Assembly: GCA_964571725.1 (NCBI GenBank)
Contig: CAZNDB010000001.1
Span: forward strand, 248,001 to 312,000
DNA: 64,000 nucleotides
Reading direction: 5' to 3'
DNA from: UBA1369 sp964571725
GTDB taxonomy: Bacteria; Patescibacteriota; Gracilibacteria; UBA1369
In this document: positions 1-8,448 of the stretch, piece by piece
How the letters are laid out: each line of letters starts with the position of its first letter
How positions within the stretch are numbered: the first letter of the stretch is position 1
Made by a program: the position numbers and the translations under genes
The notes under the pieces: model-generated
Seen by the model: the letters and a program-made list of their open reading frames with translations, nothing else
Told to the model about the DNA's origin: nothing
Databases searched by the model: none

Positions 1-628
1 TATGGTTCAGCGTGCCGGTCAGATCTTCATCAATCACTTTGATAAAAGTGTTGCGCATGACCCCGCTGCTTTTTTCATAATCGTGACTTTTCAAAATCTT
101 ATAAAGCAACTTTTGCGCCGAAGGGGCGAATTTACGCAGCACGGGCCAGGACAAAAGCCCCTTACCGATGCGGGCTACCGCTGAAGCCAGGCCTAGACGG
201 AGAGTTCTGGGCGGTTTGATTCCGGCGGCGGCAATCATCACCAGCTTATCGGGTCTTTCCGTTATTTCATGGGCGAAGTCCGGGGACAACAGTTTTAAGA
301 GCACTCTGCCTCCGAAAGAATGCACGATTAAATCATAATCGCCCGCTAAATTTTCTTCTTGATAGATTGTTTTGATCAAATTTTCCAGAAAACGCGCATA
401 GTCGTTGACTCCCCAGGCGCAATCCGGTTCCCCGCTTTCCCCGAAACCGGGAAAATCCAGAGCTATAGTCAGGTGATTGTCTTCAAAGCCGTATTTGTTC
501 ATCTCCCAGGTCAACAATTCCCACGACTCCTTGGTCCCTCCCCAGCCGTGCAGCAGGAAAACCGGTTTGCCCTTCCCCTTCAGCACTGTGGCAATTTTCT
601 TACCCTCGATTTGAAAATATTTTTTCAT
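1..628 (-). CDS. Alpha/beta hydrolase, 3' end cut by the window edge
   Basis: A leftward frame opens at an ATG (626-628) and runs off the left end without a stop, giving about 209 residues. The N-terminus (MKKYFQIEGKKIATVLKG) is followed by an oxyanion-hole motif HGWGG at about residues 27-31. A nucleophile elbow HSFGGR follows at about residue 102, with Ser as the predicted nucleophile. These are hallmarks of the alpha/beta-hydrolase fold (lipase, esterase or haloperoxidase-like families). The catalytic Asp and His are expected beyond the edge and cannot be seen. The substrate cannot be inferred. It diverges from the Bax-inhibitor-like gene, with about 120 bp between them. Confidence 0.85.
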   Translation of the reverse strand, partial: MKKYFQIEGKKIATVLKGKGKPVFLLHGWGGTKESWELLTWEMNKYGFEDNHLTIALDFPGFGESGEPDCAWGVNDYARFLENLIKTIYQEENLAGDYDLIVHSFGGRVLLKLLSPDFAHEITERPDKLVMIAAAGIKPPRTLRLGLASAVARIGKGLLSWPVLRKFAPSAQKLLYKILKSHDYEKSSGVMRNTFIKVIDEDLTGTLNH

Positions 629-750
629 AATTTAACATCGCTTTACCGCCCGGATTTATTACCCGGGCAGCGGTATTGTAATTGAAATTGGAATTTCTGT
701 AAAAAAATGCTAAATTTGGCCAGCCAAATCATTACTATAACCCAATATAC

Positions 751-1425
751 ATGTTTGAAGAACAAACAATCCAGGTTCGCACCAGTTATGGTATCAGTTT
801 CATGTCCAAAGTTTTTTTCTTTTTCGGGTTGGCCGTGGCAATTTCCAGCCTGGGCGCCTATTTGGGGCTGAATTATCTGACCGCTTATTTTGTGTCTTCT
901 CCCGCTCTGACTTATGGACTGATTATTGCTGAACTGGCGTTGATTTTCACCTCTTTCTGGTGGAGCAGGACGCGGCCGTTGAATTATCTGTTATTCTCAG
1001 TGTTCGCACTGGTAACCGGACTGACCCTGGTGCCAATCCTGGCCTACCTGACGCTTACCAGCGGCGGCGTGAACATTCTCATGAAAACTCTGGTGGCGAC
1101 GGCTCTGATGTTCGGTGCCTGTGCGATTTTCGGACAGACCACGCATTACAATCTGCAGGGCCTGCGCGGTTTTCTGGTTATGTCTTTAATCGGCATGATC
1201 ATAGTTTCGCTGGTCGGACTTTTTATTCCCTGGGGAAATACTTTCGAAATGATTTTTTCCGGATTCGGAGTGGTGGTATTCAGCGGCTATGTGATGTATG
1301 ACGTGCAGAGACTCAGAAGTTATCCGGAAGACCGTTATATTGACGCGGCGTTGCAGCTTTATCTGGATATATTTAATCTGTTCATCTATATATTAAGACT
1401 CATTTCTTCCTTCAGCAGGAATTAA
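751..1425 (+). CDS. Bax inhibitor-1/YccA family membrane protein
   Basis: This 224-residue protein is almost entirely hydrophobic, with about seven predicted membrane helices. The C-terminal half has the signature layout of the BI-1/YccA/UPF0005 family: a helix ending in MYDVQRL, then DAALQLYLDIFNLF and a last helix. Bacterial members are inner-membrane proteins; YetJ is a pH-sensitive Ca2+ leak channel and YccA modulates FtsH. The paired acidic residues of the family (D in MYD and D in YLDIF) are present, so channel-type function is plausible but not shown. It lies just upstream of the DUF177-rpmF pair on the same strand. Confidence 0.9.
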   Translation: MFEEQTIQVRTSYGISFMSKVFFFFGLAVAISSLGAYLGLNYLTAYFVSSPALTYGLIIAELALIFTSFWWSRTRPLNYLLFSVFALVTGLTLVPILAYLTLTSGGVNILMKTLVATALMFGACAIFGQTTHYNLQGLRGFLVMSLIGMIIVSLVGLFIPWGNTFEMIFSGFGVVVFSGYVMYDVQRLRSYPEDRYIDAALQLYLDIFNLFIYILRLISSFSRN

Positions 1426-1456
1426 GAGGGCGTTTTATCCAACTATTTGCATTGTT

Positions 1457-2011
1457 ATGATTAACGATATCAGGGCGGTCAAAATCGGAGCGGTTTGGAA
1501 CGGCGGAAGAGGGGCTTCCTTCAAAGATGAAATTGAGGCTCAGCCGGATCTGGGGGAAGAGGTGGCTCTGACCTCCCCGTTGCGCGCCGAAATGTTGATG
1601 TTCAGGATGAAAAACGGCCTTTCCGTTGTTTTGAACAATATCACCTCGACCACTGAACAAACCTGTTCGCGCTGTCTGGATAAATTCAGTCAGAAGCTGG
1701 AAATCGAGGAGGCGGAAGCCCATTTCTATGAAAAGCCGCCCCAAAAAGATTTCGATTCTCTTGAGGTCTATTTCATACAGATGCAGAACATGTCGATTGA
1801 CCTGACAGATGCCCTCAGACAAGAAATAATCTTGCATTTTCCAATGATTCCAGTATGCTCTGAGCGCTGCAAAGGGCTTTGTCCGTCCTGCCAGGTCAAC
1901 CTCAATCACGGGGAACACCGCAAAGGCTGCGACAAGGCAAAAATCGAGCAGGAGGAAGGCGAGGGGGAGGATACCTATAAACCCTTTGCCAATCTCAAAA
2001 ATCTCCTTTAG
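1457..2011 (+). CDS. YceD/DUF177 family protein, linked to rpmF
   Basis: The protein has 184 residues and two Cys clusters: C70-x2-C73 (TCSRCLD) and C135, C139, C143, C146 (CSERCKGLCPSC). This is the pattern of the YceD/DUF177 family, whose members often sit directly upstream of rpmF, exactly as here (31-bp gap). YceD has been linked to 23S rRNA accumulation and large-subunit biogenesis. The Cys residues suggest zinc binding, which is an inference. The C-terminal tail is acidic (EEGEGED). Family assignment is firm from motif plus context; the biochemical role is not established. Confidence 0.88.
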   Translation: MINDIRAVKIGAVWNGGRGASFKDEIEAQPDLGEEVALTSPLRAEMLMFRMKNGLSVVLNNITSTTEQTCSRCLDKFSQKLEIEEAEAHFYEKPPQKDFDSLEVYFIQMQNMSIDLTDALRQEIILHFPMIPVCSERCKGLCPSCQVNLNHGEHRKGCDKAKIEQEEGEGEDTYKPFANLKNLL

Positions 2012-2042
2012 AAATTCTAAAAGTTTAATTATTTAATTCGCC

Positions 2043-2234
2043 ATGGCCAAGCATCCAGTACCAAAGTATAAAACAACCAAGGGCCGCTCCAAGTCCAGAC
2101 ACAGTACTTTTATGTCCAGGACCAGAGTGAAACTGATGGGAGTTGTCAATAAAATGAAAAGCCTTGAAGCAAAGGGCAATTTGCAGCTTCGCGAAAAAAC
2201 CAAGAAGGCCGTTGTCAAAAAGGTCAAAGCCTAA
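2043..2234 (+). CDS. rpmF: 50S ribosomal protein L32 (bL32)
   Basis: This is a 63-residue, Lys/Arg-rich protein starting MAKHPVPKYKTTKGRSKSR. That is the usual L32 N-terminus, in which the PK.KTSK.R..RR.S motif contacts rRNA. It lacks the four Cys of the zinc-binding (C+) form of L32, so it is a zinc-independent (C-) form. It follows the DUF177 gene as in many bacteria and is probably co-transcribed with it. Confidence 0.88.
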   Translation: MAKHPVPKYKTTKGRSKSRHSTFMSRTRVKLMGVVNKMKSLEAKGNLQLREKTKKAVVKKVKA

Positions 2235-2263
2235 TTGAAAAACTAGGAATATAGCGGCAAGTC

Positions 2264-2272
2264 TGCTATAAT
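2264..2272 (+). promoter_or_regulatory. Extended -10 promoter candidate for nusB-rnc
   Basis: The sequence TGC-TATAAT is a perfect -10 hexamer with the TG dinucleotide of an extended -10 element. It lies 32 bp before the nusB ATG. No good -35 hexamer is visible 17 bp upstream, which is typical of extended -10 promoters. The predicted transcript start is near 2279. Confidence 0.5.
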
Positions 2273-2304
2273 CATCAGATACTTAACAACTTACACGAGT
2301 AATT

Positions 2305-2835
2305 ATGGCGAGCTATAGGCATCTGGCCAGAATCGCTGTCATGCAGACCTTATTTTCCTACGAATTCCGCAACGAAAAGATCGAACCGGATTTGGAGTCC
2401 AATTGCCGTGAATTTGCCGACAAACTGCAGGATTTTACTTTTGCCCACGAGATCCTGGACGGGGTTCTTAAACATAAGGATGAAATCCGCAAAATCATTA
2501 CCAAAGAAGCTCCCGAATGGCCTTTTGACAGAATTGCCCTGGCCGACCGCGTTATCCTGGAAATGGGGGTTTTCGAAATACTTTTTTCCAAGGACGTGCC
2601 TCCCGTAGTTGCGATCAATGAGGCCATTGAAATCTCGAAAGTATTCGGGGATTTGAATAGCAGCAAGTTTATCAACGGGGTACTGAGCACTATCATGAAC
2701 AAGTACAGCAAGACCGGCAAAGAACATTCCGCCAAGACACCGCAGGAAGCTTCAGGCAAGACTCCGGCCCCCAAAGCCGGCCCGGCCAGGACCAAAAAAG
2801 TAACAACGTCTAAAACCAAGAAAAATGCTGGCTGA
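2305..2835 (+). CDS. nusB: Transcription antitermination factor NusB
   Basis: The protein has 176 residues. The N-terminus (YRHLARIAVMQTLFSYEF) matches the RNA-binding helix of NusB, and the PPVVAINEAIEISKVFGD and SSKFINGVLSTI segments are the conserved C-terminal half. NusB binds boxA RNA together with S10 (NusE) and promotes rRNA antitermination. After about residue 140 there is a Lys/Pro/Ala-rich tail, presumably disordered, that typical NusB lacks. The TGA stop overlaps the rnc start by 11 bp, so the two are translationally coupled. This TGA stop also argues against a recoded genetic code. Confidence 0.92.
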   Translation: MASYRHLARIAVMQTLFSYEFRNEKIEPDLESNCREFADKLQDFTFAHEILDGVLKHKDEIRKIITKEAPEWPFDRIALADRVILEMGVFEILFSKDVPPVVAINEAIEISKVFGDLNSSKFINGVLSTIMNKYSKTGKEHSAKTPQEASGKTPAPKAGPARTKKVTTSKTKKNAG

Positions 2836-3547
2836 AAGATACAAAGCGTTGCTGGAAAAAATCGGACAGAGTTTCGATAATCTCGAGCTGTTGGATCTGG
2901 CGTTTATTCATAAATCCTATTTAAACGAGCATCGGGACCTGAAAGAGCAGCATAACGAGCGGCTGGAATTTCTGGGCGACGCCGTTTTGGAACTGATTGT
3001 CACGGAATATCTTTATAAGAAATATCCCGATCAGGAAGAAGGTGTTTTAACCAACTGGCGTTCGGCGCTGGTCAAAGGGAAACATCTGGCTGAGATATCG
3101 ATTGAACTGGAACTGGGCGTGTATCTGTACCTGAGCCGGGGTGAAGAGCGGTCCGGAGGCAGAAAAAAGAATTATATATTGGCCAACACTCTGGAAGCGT
3201 TGATTGGGGCGATATATCTGGATCAGGGCTACGCGGGAGCCGACAAATTTGCCCGAGACTTTATTCTGGGAAGGCTGGATAAAATTCTGGAAAAGGGACA
3301 ACACATCGACGCCAAATCCCGTTTCCAGGAAATCGCGCAGGAACTTCTGGGGGTTACTCCGGAATATGATTTTATTTCCGAAACCGGTCCTGATCACAAC
3401 AAGATTTTTACCATGGGACTTTATCTGGGCAAGGAAAAAGTATCCGAAGGCCAGGGATCCAGTAAACAAAAGGCTGAAAATGAAGCTGCCATCAACGGCC
3501 TGGCCGCCAAGAAATGGGGTGAGGTCAGACTGAGCACGGATGATTAG
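2825..3547 (+). CDS. rnc: Ribonuclease III
   Basis: The protein has 240 residues. The catalytic domain carries the RNase III signature NERLEFLGDAVLEL with acidic residues E45, E48 and D52, and a second catalytic patch ILANTLEALIGAIYLD. In that patch E124 aligns with E. coli E117, while N121 stands where E. coli has D114. A double-stranded RNA-binding domain occupies about residues 160-232, with the conserved GxGSSKQKAENEAA-type end. It processes rRNA precursors and other duplex RNA. The start overlaps the end of nusB. The Asp-to-Asn change at one metal-ligand position is noted, but the key Glu and Asp are kept, so activity is expected. Confidence 0.93.
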   Translation: MLAERYKALLEKIGQSFDNLELLDLAFIHKSYLNEHRDLKEQHNERLEFLGDAVLELIVTEYLYKKYPDQEEGVLTNWRSALVKGKHLAEISIELELGVYLYLSRGEERSGGRKKNYILANTLEALIGAIYLDQGYAGADKFARDFILGRLDKILEKGQHIDAKSRFQEIAQELLGVTPEYDFISETGPDHNKIFTMGLYLGKEKVSEGQGSSKQKAENEAAINGLAAKKWGEVRLSTDD

Positions 3548-3570
3548 CTTTTAATTCCGCCTTGAGAAAA

Positions 3571-4629
3571 CTAAATAGAGGGCTTCACTTCAGGGGTCTG
3601 CAGGATTTTAAAGATGCGGAAAATATCATCATAGTTTCGGGGTATGGAATAATCCTGCGCCGAGATGTAACGGATTTTTCCTGTCATATCCAGTATGATC
3701 ATACCTCTGATAGGATCCCATTCCTGGAAATTGGCCATGCCGAATTTATTGGAGACCGATAAATCCAAATCCGTAAGCAGCGTAACCGGCATTCTGCCGA
3801 AATAAGATTTCACCCAGGCCATCTGGGTTGAGGGGAGATCGGCCGCAATTGCATATACTTTCACTCCCATCGCCTTGAGCTTGTCCAGATTTTGCAACAG
3901 TTCCATGCAGTCAGTGGGACAGACGTTGGTGAAAGCTCCGGGGTAAAAATAAATCATCGTCCAGCTGTTCTGAATTTCCTGGCCCAGATCCACCGTTACT
4001 ACTTTTCCGTCCGCTACGGCCGGCATAATCAGTTCTTCCGGTTTAAACAGCCGGCTCACATAGGTGCCGATTTTGGCGCTGGTATTGATGGAAAAGGCAT
4101 CGGCACTGGATACTTCCAGAAAAGCTTCTTCCAGTAAAACCGGTTTTAAATTTGTTCTGCCGGGTTTGTCATAATTTCCGTAACTGATAATTCTCCAAAA
4201 ATAATGTTTTCGGGTGTCTTTTTGGGATGTGAAATTTATTTTTACCTGATTGCCCAATACAAAATATTGTATTGAAGACTGATCTATAACTCCAAAATTA
4301 GCCCCGAAGCCTTGCCAGAAACGCTTGGCATCAGTCAGGCTGCTGGAATTTATATCCAGTAGAGAGGCCATAAACGAAAAATCATTGGCCAGGGATACGT
4401 TCTCGTAACCTTCTTTCATCAGGTTTTTTGAAGCGTTCAGATATACTTCCTGCAAATCGTCTAAATCATCTCCGGGAATCTGAATGGAGTTAACTTTCCC
4501 GTTGTTGACAGTCCGGTCCTGCTTACCGGATATGTACCAGACGCTAAAAGTAATCGCGACGATGACAGCAATGATCAAAAGTTTAAAACCGAACTGTTGG
4601 TGTTTTTTTTGATTTGAAAAAGTGACCAT
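3571..4629 (-). CDS. Membrane-anchored peroxiredoxin with a novel N-terminal domain
   Basis: This 352-residue protein has one N-terminal membrane helix (about 14-34) after a short basic cytoplasmic stretch, so the bulk should face outside. Residues about 40-200 form a domain I do not recognise. Residues about 203-345 are an AhpC/TSA-type peroxiredoxin with the active-site motif P230-x3-T-x2-C237 (PGAFTNVC). A second Cys, C241, lies four residues on (CPTDC) and could serve as an intramolecular resolving Cys, as in some BCP-type enzymes. The usual role is thiol-dependent peroxide reduction, here probably at the cell surface. It is convergent with rnc and divergent from the Nudix gene. Confidence 0.82.
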   Translation of the reverse strand: MVTFSNQKKHQQFGFKLLIIAVIVAITFSVWYISGKQDRTVNNGKVNSIQIPGDDLDDLQEVYLNASKNLMKEGYENVSLANDFSFMASLLDINSSSLTDAKRFWQGFGANFGVIDQSSIQYFVLGNQVKINFTSQKDTRKHYFWRIISYGNYDKPGRTNLKPVLLEEAFLEVSSADAFSINTSAKIGTYVSRLFKPEELIMPAVADGKVVTVDLGQEIQNSWTMIYFYPGAFTNVCPTDCMELLQNLDKLKAMGVKVYAIAADLPSTQMAWVKSYFGRMPVTLLTDLDLSVSNKFGMANFQEWDPIRGMIILDMTGKIRYISAQDYSIPRNYDDIFRIFKILQTPEVKPSI

Positions 4630-4748
4630 AATAAAAAATTAGTTGCAGTCAGAATAACACAAAATTAACGGCGACTAAAGATGAATTTTTGCTATTCACC
4701 TTTTAAATGTCATTTATGATTTAGACACCAAATCGCAGTAATATCTAC

Positions 4749-4776
4749 TTGGCAAATCATGACGAAATTCTATTAT
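4749..4776 (+). promoter_or_regulatory. Promoter candidate for Nudix-pepA
   Basis: A -35-like TTGGCA (4749-4754), a 16-bp spacer and a -10-like TATTAT (4771-4776) predict a transcript start near 4782. That would place the start after the nearby ATG at 4775, which matters for the start choice of the Nudix gene. Confidence 0.4.
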
Positions 4777-4850
4777 GGTAACAATAGAAATTAAAACGAT
4801 TTAACATCAATAATAGTAACAATGTCCGTGAGGAATTTTCCGCAGGGGTA

Positions 4851-5267
4851 GTGCTGTTCAGGGAAGCTAACGGCAGAAGGAAATATCTGGTTTTGCATTA
4901 TCCGGGTGGGCATTTCGATTTTGCCAAAGGCCATTTGGAGGCCGGGGAAACTGAATTGCAGGCGGCGGTCAGAGAACTGCAGGAGGAAACCGCTGTGACG
5001 CCGGAGAAGATCTATCGTGAGTTTGTGGGGAAAATTAATTACTCTTTTCACCGCAGGGAAATACTGGTGAAGAAAACAGTAACTTTTTTCCTGGCCCGAA
5101 CCAATTCGGCGCGGGTTAAAATTTCCCATGAACATAAAGGTTATTTATGGTTGGATTACGAGGAATCTTTGTCTAAAATTACTTTTGAGAATGCCAGAGG
5201 CATCCTGAGGCAGGCGGAATTATTTCTTAATAACGGAAAAGATCAACCCCATGAAAACCAATTATAA
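4851..5267 (+). CDS. Nudix hydrolase (start uncertain)
   Basis: From the GTG at 4851 the protein is 138 residues. It contains a near-perfect Nudix box, G-x5-E-x7-R-E-L-x-E-E (GHLEAGE ... RELQEETAV), with Ala where the late Gly is usual. Nudix enzymes hydrolyse nucleoside diphosphates linked to another moiety; the YPGGHFDFAKGHLE context resembles diadenosine-polyphosphate-type members. The homology does not begin at the GTG. The in-frame codons upstream (4824-4850) read VREEFSAGV, the usual first beta strand of Nudix proteins, but no ATG, GTG or TTG is in frame before the stop at 4785. A non-standard start, or a frameshift from the ATG at 4775, is therefore possible. The 3' end overlaps pepA by 17 bp. 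Confidence 0.8.
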   Translation: MLFREANGRRKYLVLHYPGGHFDFAKGHLEAGETELQAAVRELQEETAVTPEKIYREFVGKINYSFHRREILVKKTVTFFLARTNSARVKISHEHKGYLWLDYEESLSKITFENARGILRQAELFLNNGKDQPHENQL

Positions 5268-6714
5268 AAAAACGGCCACCGAAAAAGAGAAAATTGTTCT
5301 GATCCCTTTTTTCACCGATTACGGCAATATCCCGGAAGCTTATCTGGATTGGATCAAATCCCGGGAAAAGGCCGGCGATCTGACCGGTAAAAAAGACGAA
5401 CACGTCACTCTTTATCCGGGATCGGAAATCGAGCCCAACAAAATGCTTTTTTACTGTTTCGGCAAGGAAGAGGAGGTTATGGCGAAACAGATCCGGTCTT
5501 CTCTGGCGCTGGCCATCAAAAATCTGAGACAAAAAGCTTTACCGGAATTGACCGTGGTTTTGAATCAGCAGTTTCTCAAATACAGTCAGGCAATAGGCGA
5601 AGCCCTGGCCCTGTCCAACTACAATCCGGTTCTTTTTAAAACTGGCAAAGACAAAAAAGAGGCGGAAGAAAAAGTCTATAAAAAACTGACAATAGTTTCC
5701 AAAGACATTAACAGGGTCAACAAATATGATCTGGAGGAGGGGATTAAAATCGGACTGGCGGTTAATGAAGTGCGCGATTTGATAAATTCCCCGCACAATC
5801 TGGTGAATGAAATCACCTTTGCCAAAAAAGCAGCGGAGGTCTGCTCCAAGAATAAATTGCGCTTGAAGATATTCGAAAAGAAAGAACTGGAAAAAATGAA
5901 AATGGGGGCCTTACTGGCTGTCAATGAAGGATCCAAACACGGGGCCAAGCTGCTGGTGATGGAATATCTGCCCCTCGGAAAGAGACAGGATCCGGTAATA
6001 TTGGTGGGGAAGGGTGTAATGTTTGATACAGGAGGCGTAAACATCAAGCCGTCCCAGGGCCTGGCGGAAATGCATATGGACATGGCCGGAGCGGGAGCGG
6101 TTCTGGGGGTTTTCATACTGCTGAAGGAACTGGAAATCCAGCATAATGTGATCGGCGTAATTCCCCTAACTGACAATGCCCTGGATTCAGGCTCCCAAAA
6201 ACCCAGCGACGTGATTACTTCTTTTTCCGGCAAAACCATCGAGGTCGGCAATACCGACGCCGAAGGCAGACTGATACTGGCCGATGCCATTTCCTATGCC
6301 CTTAAAAATTACAAGGCTTCAGCCGTGATTGATATAGCCACCCTAACCGGGGCCTGTATTGTCGCACTGGGAGATCAGATGGCCGGCCTTTTCGGCAATA
6401 ACGATAAGATGAAAGAGCGGATGAAGAACGCCGCGCTGGAAACTGATGAGGAGGTCTGGGAAATGCCCATACATGAAGTTCACCGTAAAGGCATGAAAGG
6501 CAAATTTGCCGATCTGAACAATGTTGACGGGTCGGGCATGGCCGGAGCTTGTACCGGCGCGGCCTTTATTGAAGAGTTCGTGGAAAAGACCGACTGGATT
6601 CATCTGGACATTGCCGGCCCGGCCATGCCCAAGAAGCCCAAGGAAATTGATTTTCCGGGTGCCTCCGGTTTCGGGGTCAGACTGCTGGTACGCTTCCTGC
6701 AGAACATTAAATAA
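5251..6714 (+). CDS. pepA: Leucyl aminopeptidase (M17 family)
   Basis: The protein has 487 residues, a normal length for M17. The C-terminal catalytic domain shows VGKGVMFDTGG (Lys and Asp metal ligands), a following metal-ligand region, and NTDAEGRLILAD, the family signature with catalytic Arg and metal-binding Asp/Glu. The family is a cytosolic hexameric di-zinc exopeptidase releasing N-terminal amino acids. The N-terminal macro-like domain is divergent. It is translationally coupled to the Nudix gene by overlap. It probably helps recycle peptides, which would suit an organism with limited amino-acid biosynthesis; that last point is inference. Confidence 0.93.
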   Translation: MKTNYKKTATEKEKIVLIPFFTDYGNIPEAYLDWIKSREKAGDLTGKKDEHVTLYPGSEIEPNKMLFYCFGKEEEVMAKQIRSSLALAIKNLRQKALPELTVVLNQQFLKYSQAIGEALALSNYNPVLFKTGKDKKEAEEKVYKKLTIVSKDINRVNKYDLEEGIKIGLAVNEVRDLINSPHNLVNEITFAKKAAEVCSKNKLRLKIFEKKELEKMKMGALLAVNEGSKHGAKLLVMEYLPLGKRQDPVILVGKGVMFDTGGVNIKPSQGLAEMHMDMAGAGAVLGVFILLKELEIQHNVIGVIPLTDNALDSGSQKPSDVITSFSGKTIEVGNTDAEGRLILADAISYALKNYKASAVIDIATLTGACIVALGDQMAGLFGNNDKMKERMKNAALETDEEVWEMPIHEVHRKGMKGKFADLNNVDGSGMAGACTGAAFIEEFVEKTDWIHLDIAGPAMPKKPKEIDFPGASGFGVRLLVRFLQNIK

Positions 6715-6806
6715 ACACCTACGAAGCAAAAACAAGTACGCGGAAAAAAGCAGCGCGAAACAAAGCGCAGTGCACTTTCCTGATACCCATGGGAATATGC
6801 AGGGGA

Positions 6807-7367
6807 TTATTTATTATGTCTTTTGTAGTGTCTCGGTTTCCGCTGCTGAACTTTGTACCAATAATAGGCGGAGAAAATAGCAAAAAACACATTCAGCCAG
6901 AAGAATACCCAGCTGGCTTCGATATAGCTGAACAAGGCGATCAAAGCGCTGCCCAGCGTCAGGGCTACTTCCCGGCGCAGCGACCCCATTTTGAAAGCAT
7001 AGCCCAGACCAATCCCGGACAGACCCAAAATAAAGAAAATTGTGTTGTACCCTTCAAACAGAAATAAAGACCAGACAATCAGTACCAGTCCGCTGACAGA
7101 AATTACTCCCAGATCCAGACGGTCATCGGTGTCCAGCATCATCAAAACGCTGGCAATCACAACCAGGACTTCCAGAAACAGAAAAAAAATCGGTCCACCC
7201 TGGGCATAACCCAGCGCGGCATAAATCAGCATTATCAGTCCGCCAACCGCAAAGAGCCAGTTCTTGACTGACTTAACGGGATGCCGGAGCTTCTTTGATT
7301 CCGGCCAGGCGGCACCGCTTACCAGAACGAGTGAGCCCACCAGACCGGTTAAAAATGTGAAATCCAT
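6807..7367 (-). CDS. Polytopic membrane protein of unknown function
   Basis: This 186-residue protein has about six predicted membrane helices (around residues 3-18, 37-55, 58-75, 85-103, 107-125 and 135-170). It ends in a strongly basic tail (KVQQRKPRHYKRHNK) that should be cytoplasmic. I do not recognise a family; no charged catalytic motif stands out. It is convergent with pepA and upstream of nothing obvious on its strand. Start choice rests on the ATG at 7367, after which hydrophobic sequence begins at once. Confidence 0.75.
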   Translation of the reverse strand: MDFTFLTGLVGSLVLVSGAAWPESKKLRHPVKSVKNWLFAVGGLIMLIYAALGYAQGGPIFFLFLEVLVVIASVLMMLDTDDRLDLGVISVSGLVLIVWSLFLFEGYNTIFFILGLSGIGLGYAFKMGSLRREVALTLGSALIALFSYIEASWVFFWLNVFFAIFSAYYWYKVQQRKPRHYKRHNK

Positions 7368-7465
7368 ACAGTTGGACGTTAATTTTGTAATTAAATCTAA
7401 TAAGTATAACTACAAAACTAAGACAAATCAATGTCAAGCCGCCCACATATGCTTAAAAATCAAAA

Positions 7466-8410
7466 TTAATCCAGTTTGACGTCATTTTTCAGCAGGTATT
7501 CCGCTGCCCAAAAACTGGCCGTAATGGCTTCGGCTGAACCGGTAATCGCCTGCTTGAAACGCGAATCGCAGACATCACCTGCTCCGAATACTCCGGGCAA
7601 ATTGGTTTCACTGTTACGGTTAATGACGATTTCCCTTCTTTCATTCAACTTAACGCCCAATTTATCGGCCAGTTCGGAATGGGGGACCAGCCCGATCGCC
7701 ACAAATATTCCGTCCACAGCCAGTTCTTTGCCGTCCTTCAATCTGATGCTTTTCACTTTCTCGTCGCCCAGGATCTCTTCTATTTCCGCGTTGCTCAGCA
7801 GCTCGATTTTGGCGTTGTCTTTTACTCTCTGTAAATTAATCGGTTCGGGATGTAAACTGGTGCGGGAAATTACATAAACCTTGGCGGCCTGTTCCGCCAA
7901 TAACAGGGCTTCTTTGGCGGCACTGTCTCCGCTTCCCACTACCGCCACGGTCTTGTTCCTGTAAAAGGCACCGTCACATAAGGCGCAAAAAGAAACCCCT
8001 TTGTTTTCAAATTCGGCTTCTCCAGTTACTTCCAGTTTCCTGTGTGTACCACCTGTGGCGAACAACAGAGTTTTGGCCAGATATTGGCCTGATGAAGTCC
8101 TGACGATGAATCCCGCTTTCTTGCCCGCGCTGGCCTCCTCTTCCGAAATGGAAACCATTTCCACATCCAGCACTTTCTCGTTTTTCATTTCAACTCCGAA
8201 AGACACGGCGTGATCCACAATACTGGCGGCCAGATCCGGTCCGGAAATCGATTTGATCCCCGGCCAGTTCTCTACCAGATTGGTGGTGGTGATAAGTCCG
8301 CCCGGCATCTCGGCAACCATAGCAGTCTTCAAATTCAGGCGTGAAGCATACATTGCTCCGCTGGCGCCGGCGCAGCCGGCGCCTATAATCAGAAAATCAT
8401 ATTTATCCAT
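7466..8410 (-). CDS. trxB: Thioredoxin reductase-like flavoprotein
   Basis: The protein has 314 residues. The FAD-binding GxGxxG motif (IIGAGCAGASGAMYA) is at the N-terminus. The redox-active C142-A-L-C145-D-G, here CALC where CATC is usual, follows. An NAD(P)H-binding GSGDSAAKEA motif comes next, and the conserved FGAGDVCD motif near the end contacts FAD. It fits the low-molecular-weight thioredoxin reductase class. It lies 38 bp downstream of a peroxiredoxin gene on the same strand and presumably supplies reducing power to it through a thioredoxin-like carrier, which is not in this window. Confidence 0.93.
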   Translation of the reverse strand: MDKYDFLIIGAGCAGASGAMYASRLNLKTAMVAEMPGGLITTTNLVENWPGIKSISGPDLAASIVDHAVSFGVEMKNEKVLDVEMVSISEEEASAGKKAGFIVRTSSGQYLAKTLLFATGGTHRKLEVTGEAEFENKGVSFCALCDGAFYRNKTVAVVGSGDSAAKEALLLAEQAAKVYVISRTSLHPEPINLQRVKDNAKIELLSNAEIEEILGDEKVKSIRLKDGKELAVDGIFVAIGLVPHSELADKLGVKLNERREIVINRNSETNLPGVFGAGDVCDSRFKQAITGSAEAITASFWAAEYLLKNDVKLD

Positions 8411-8448
8411 GTTTGTTTGATAAAATCGTAACCAGACTAATGAACTGT

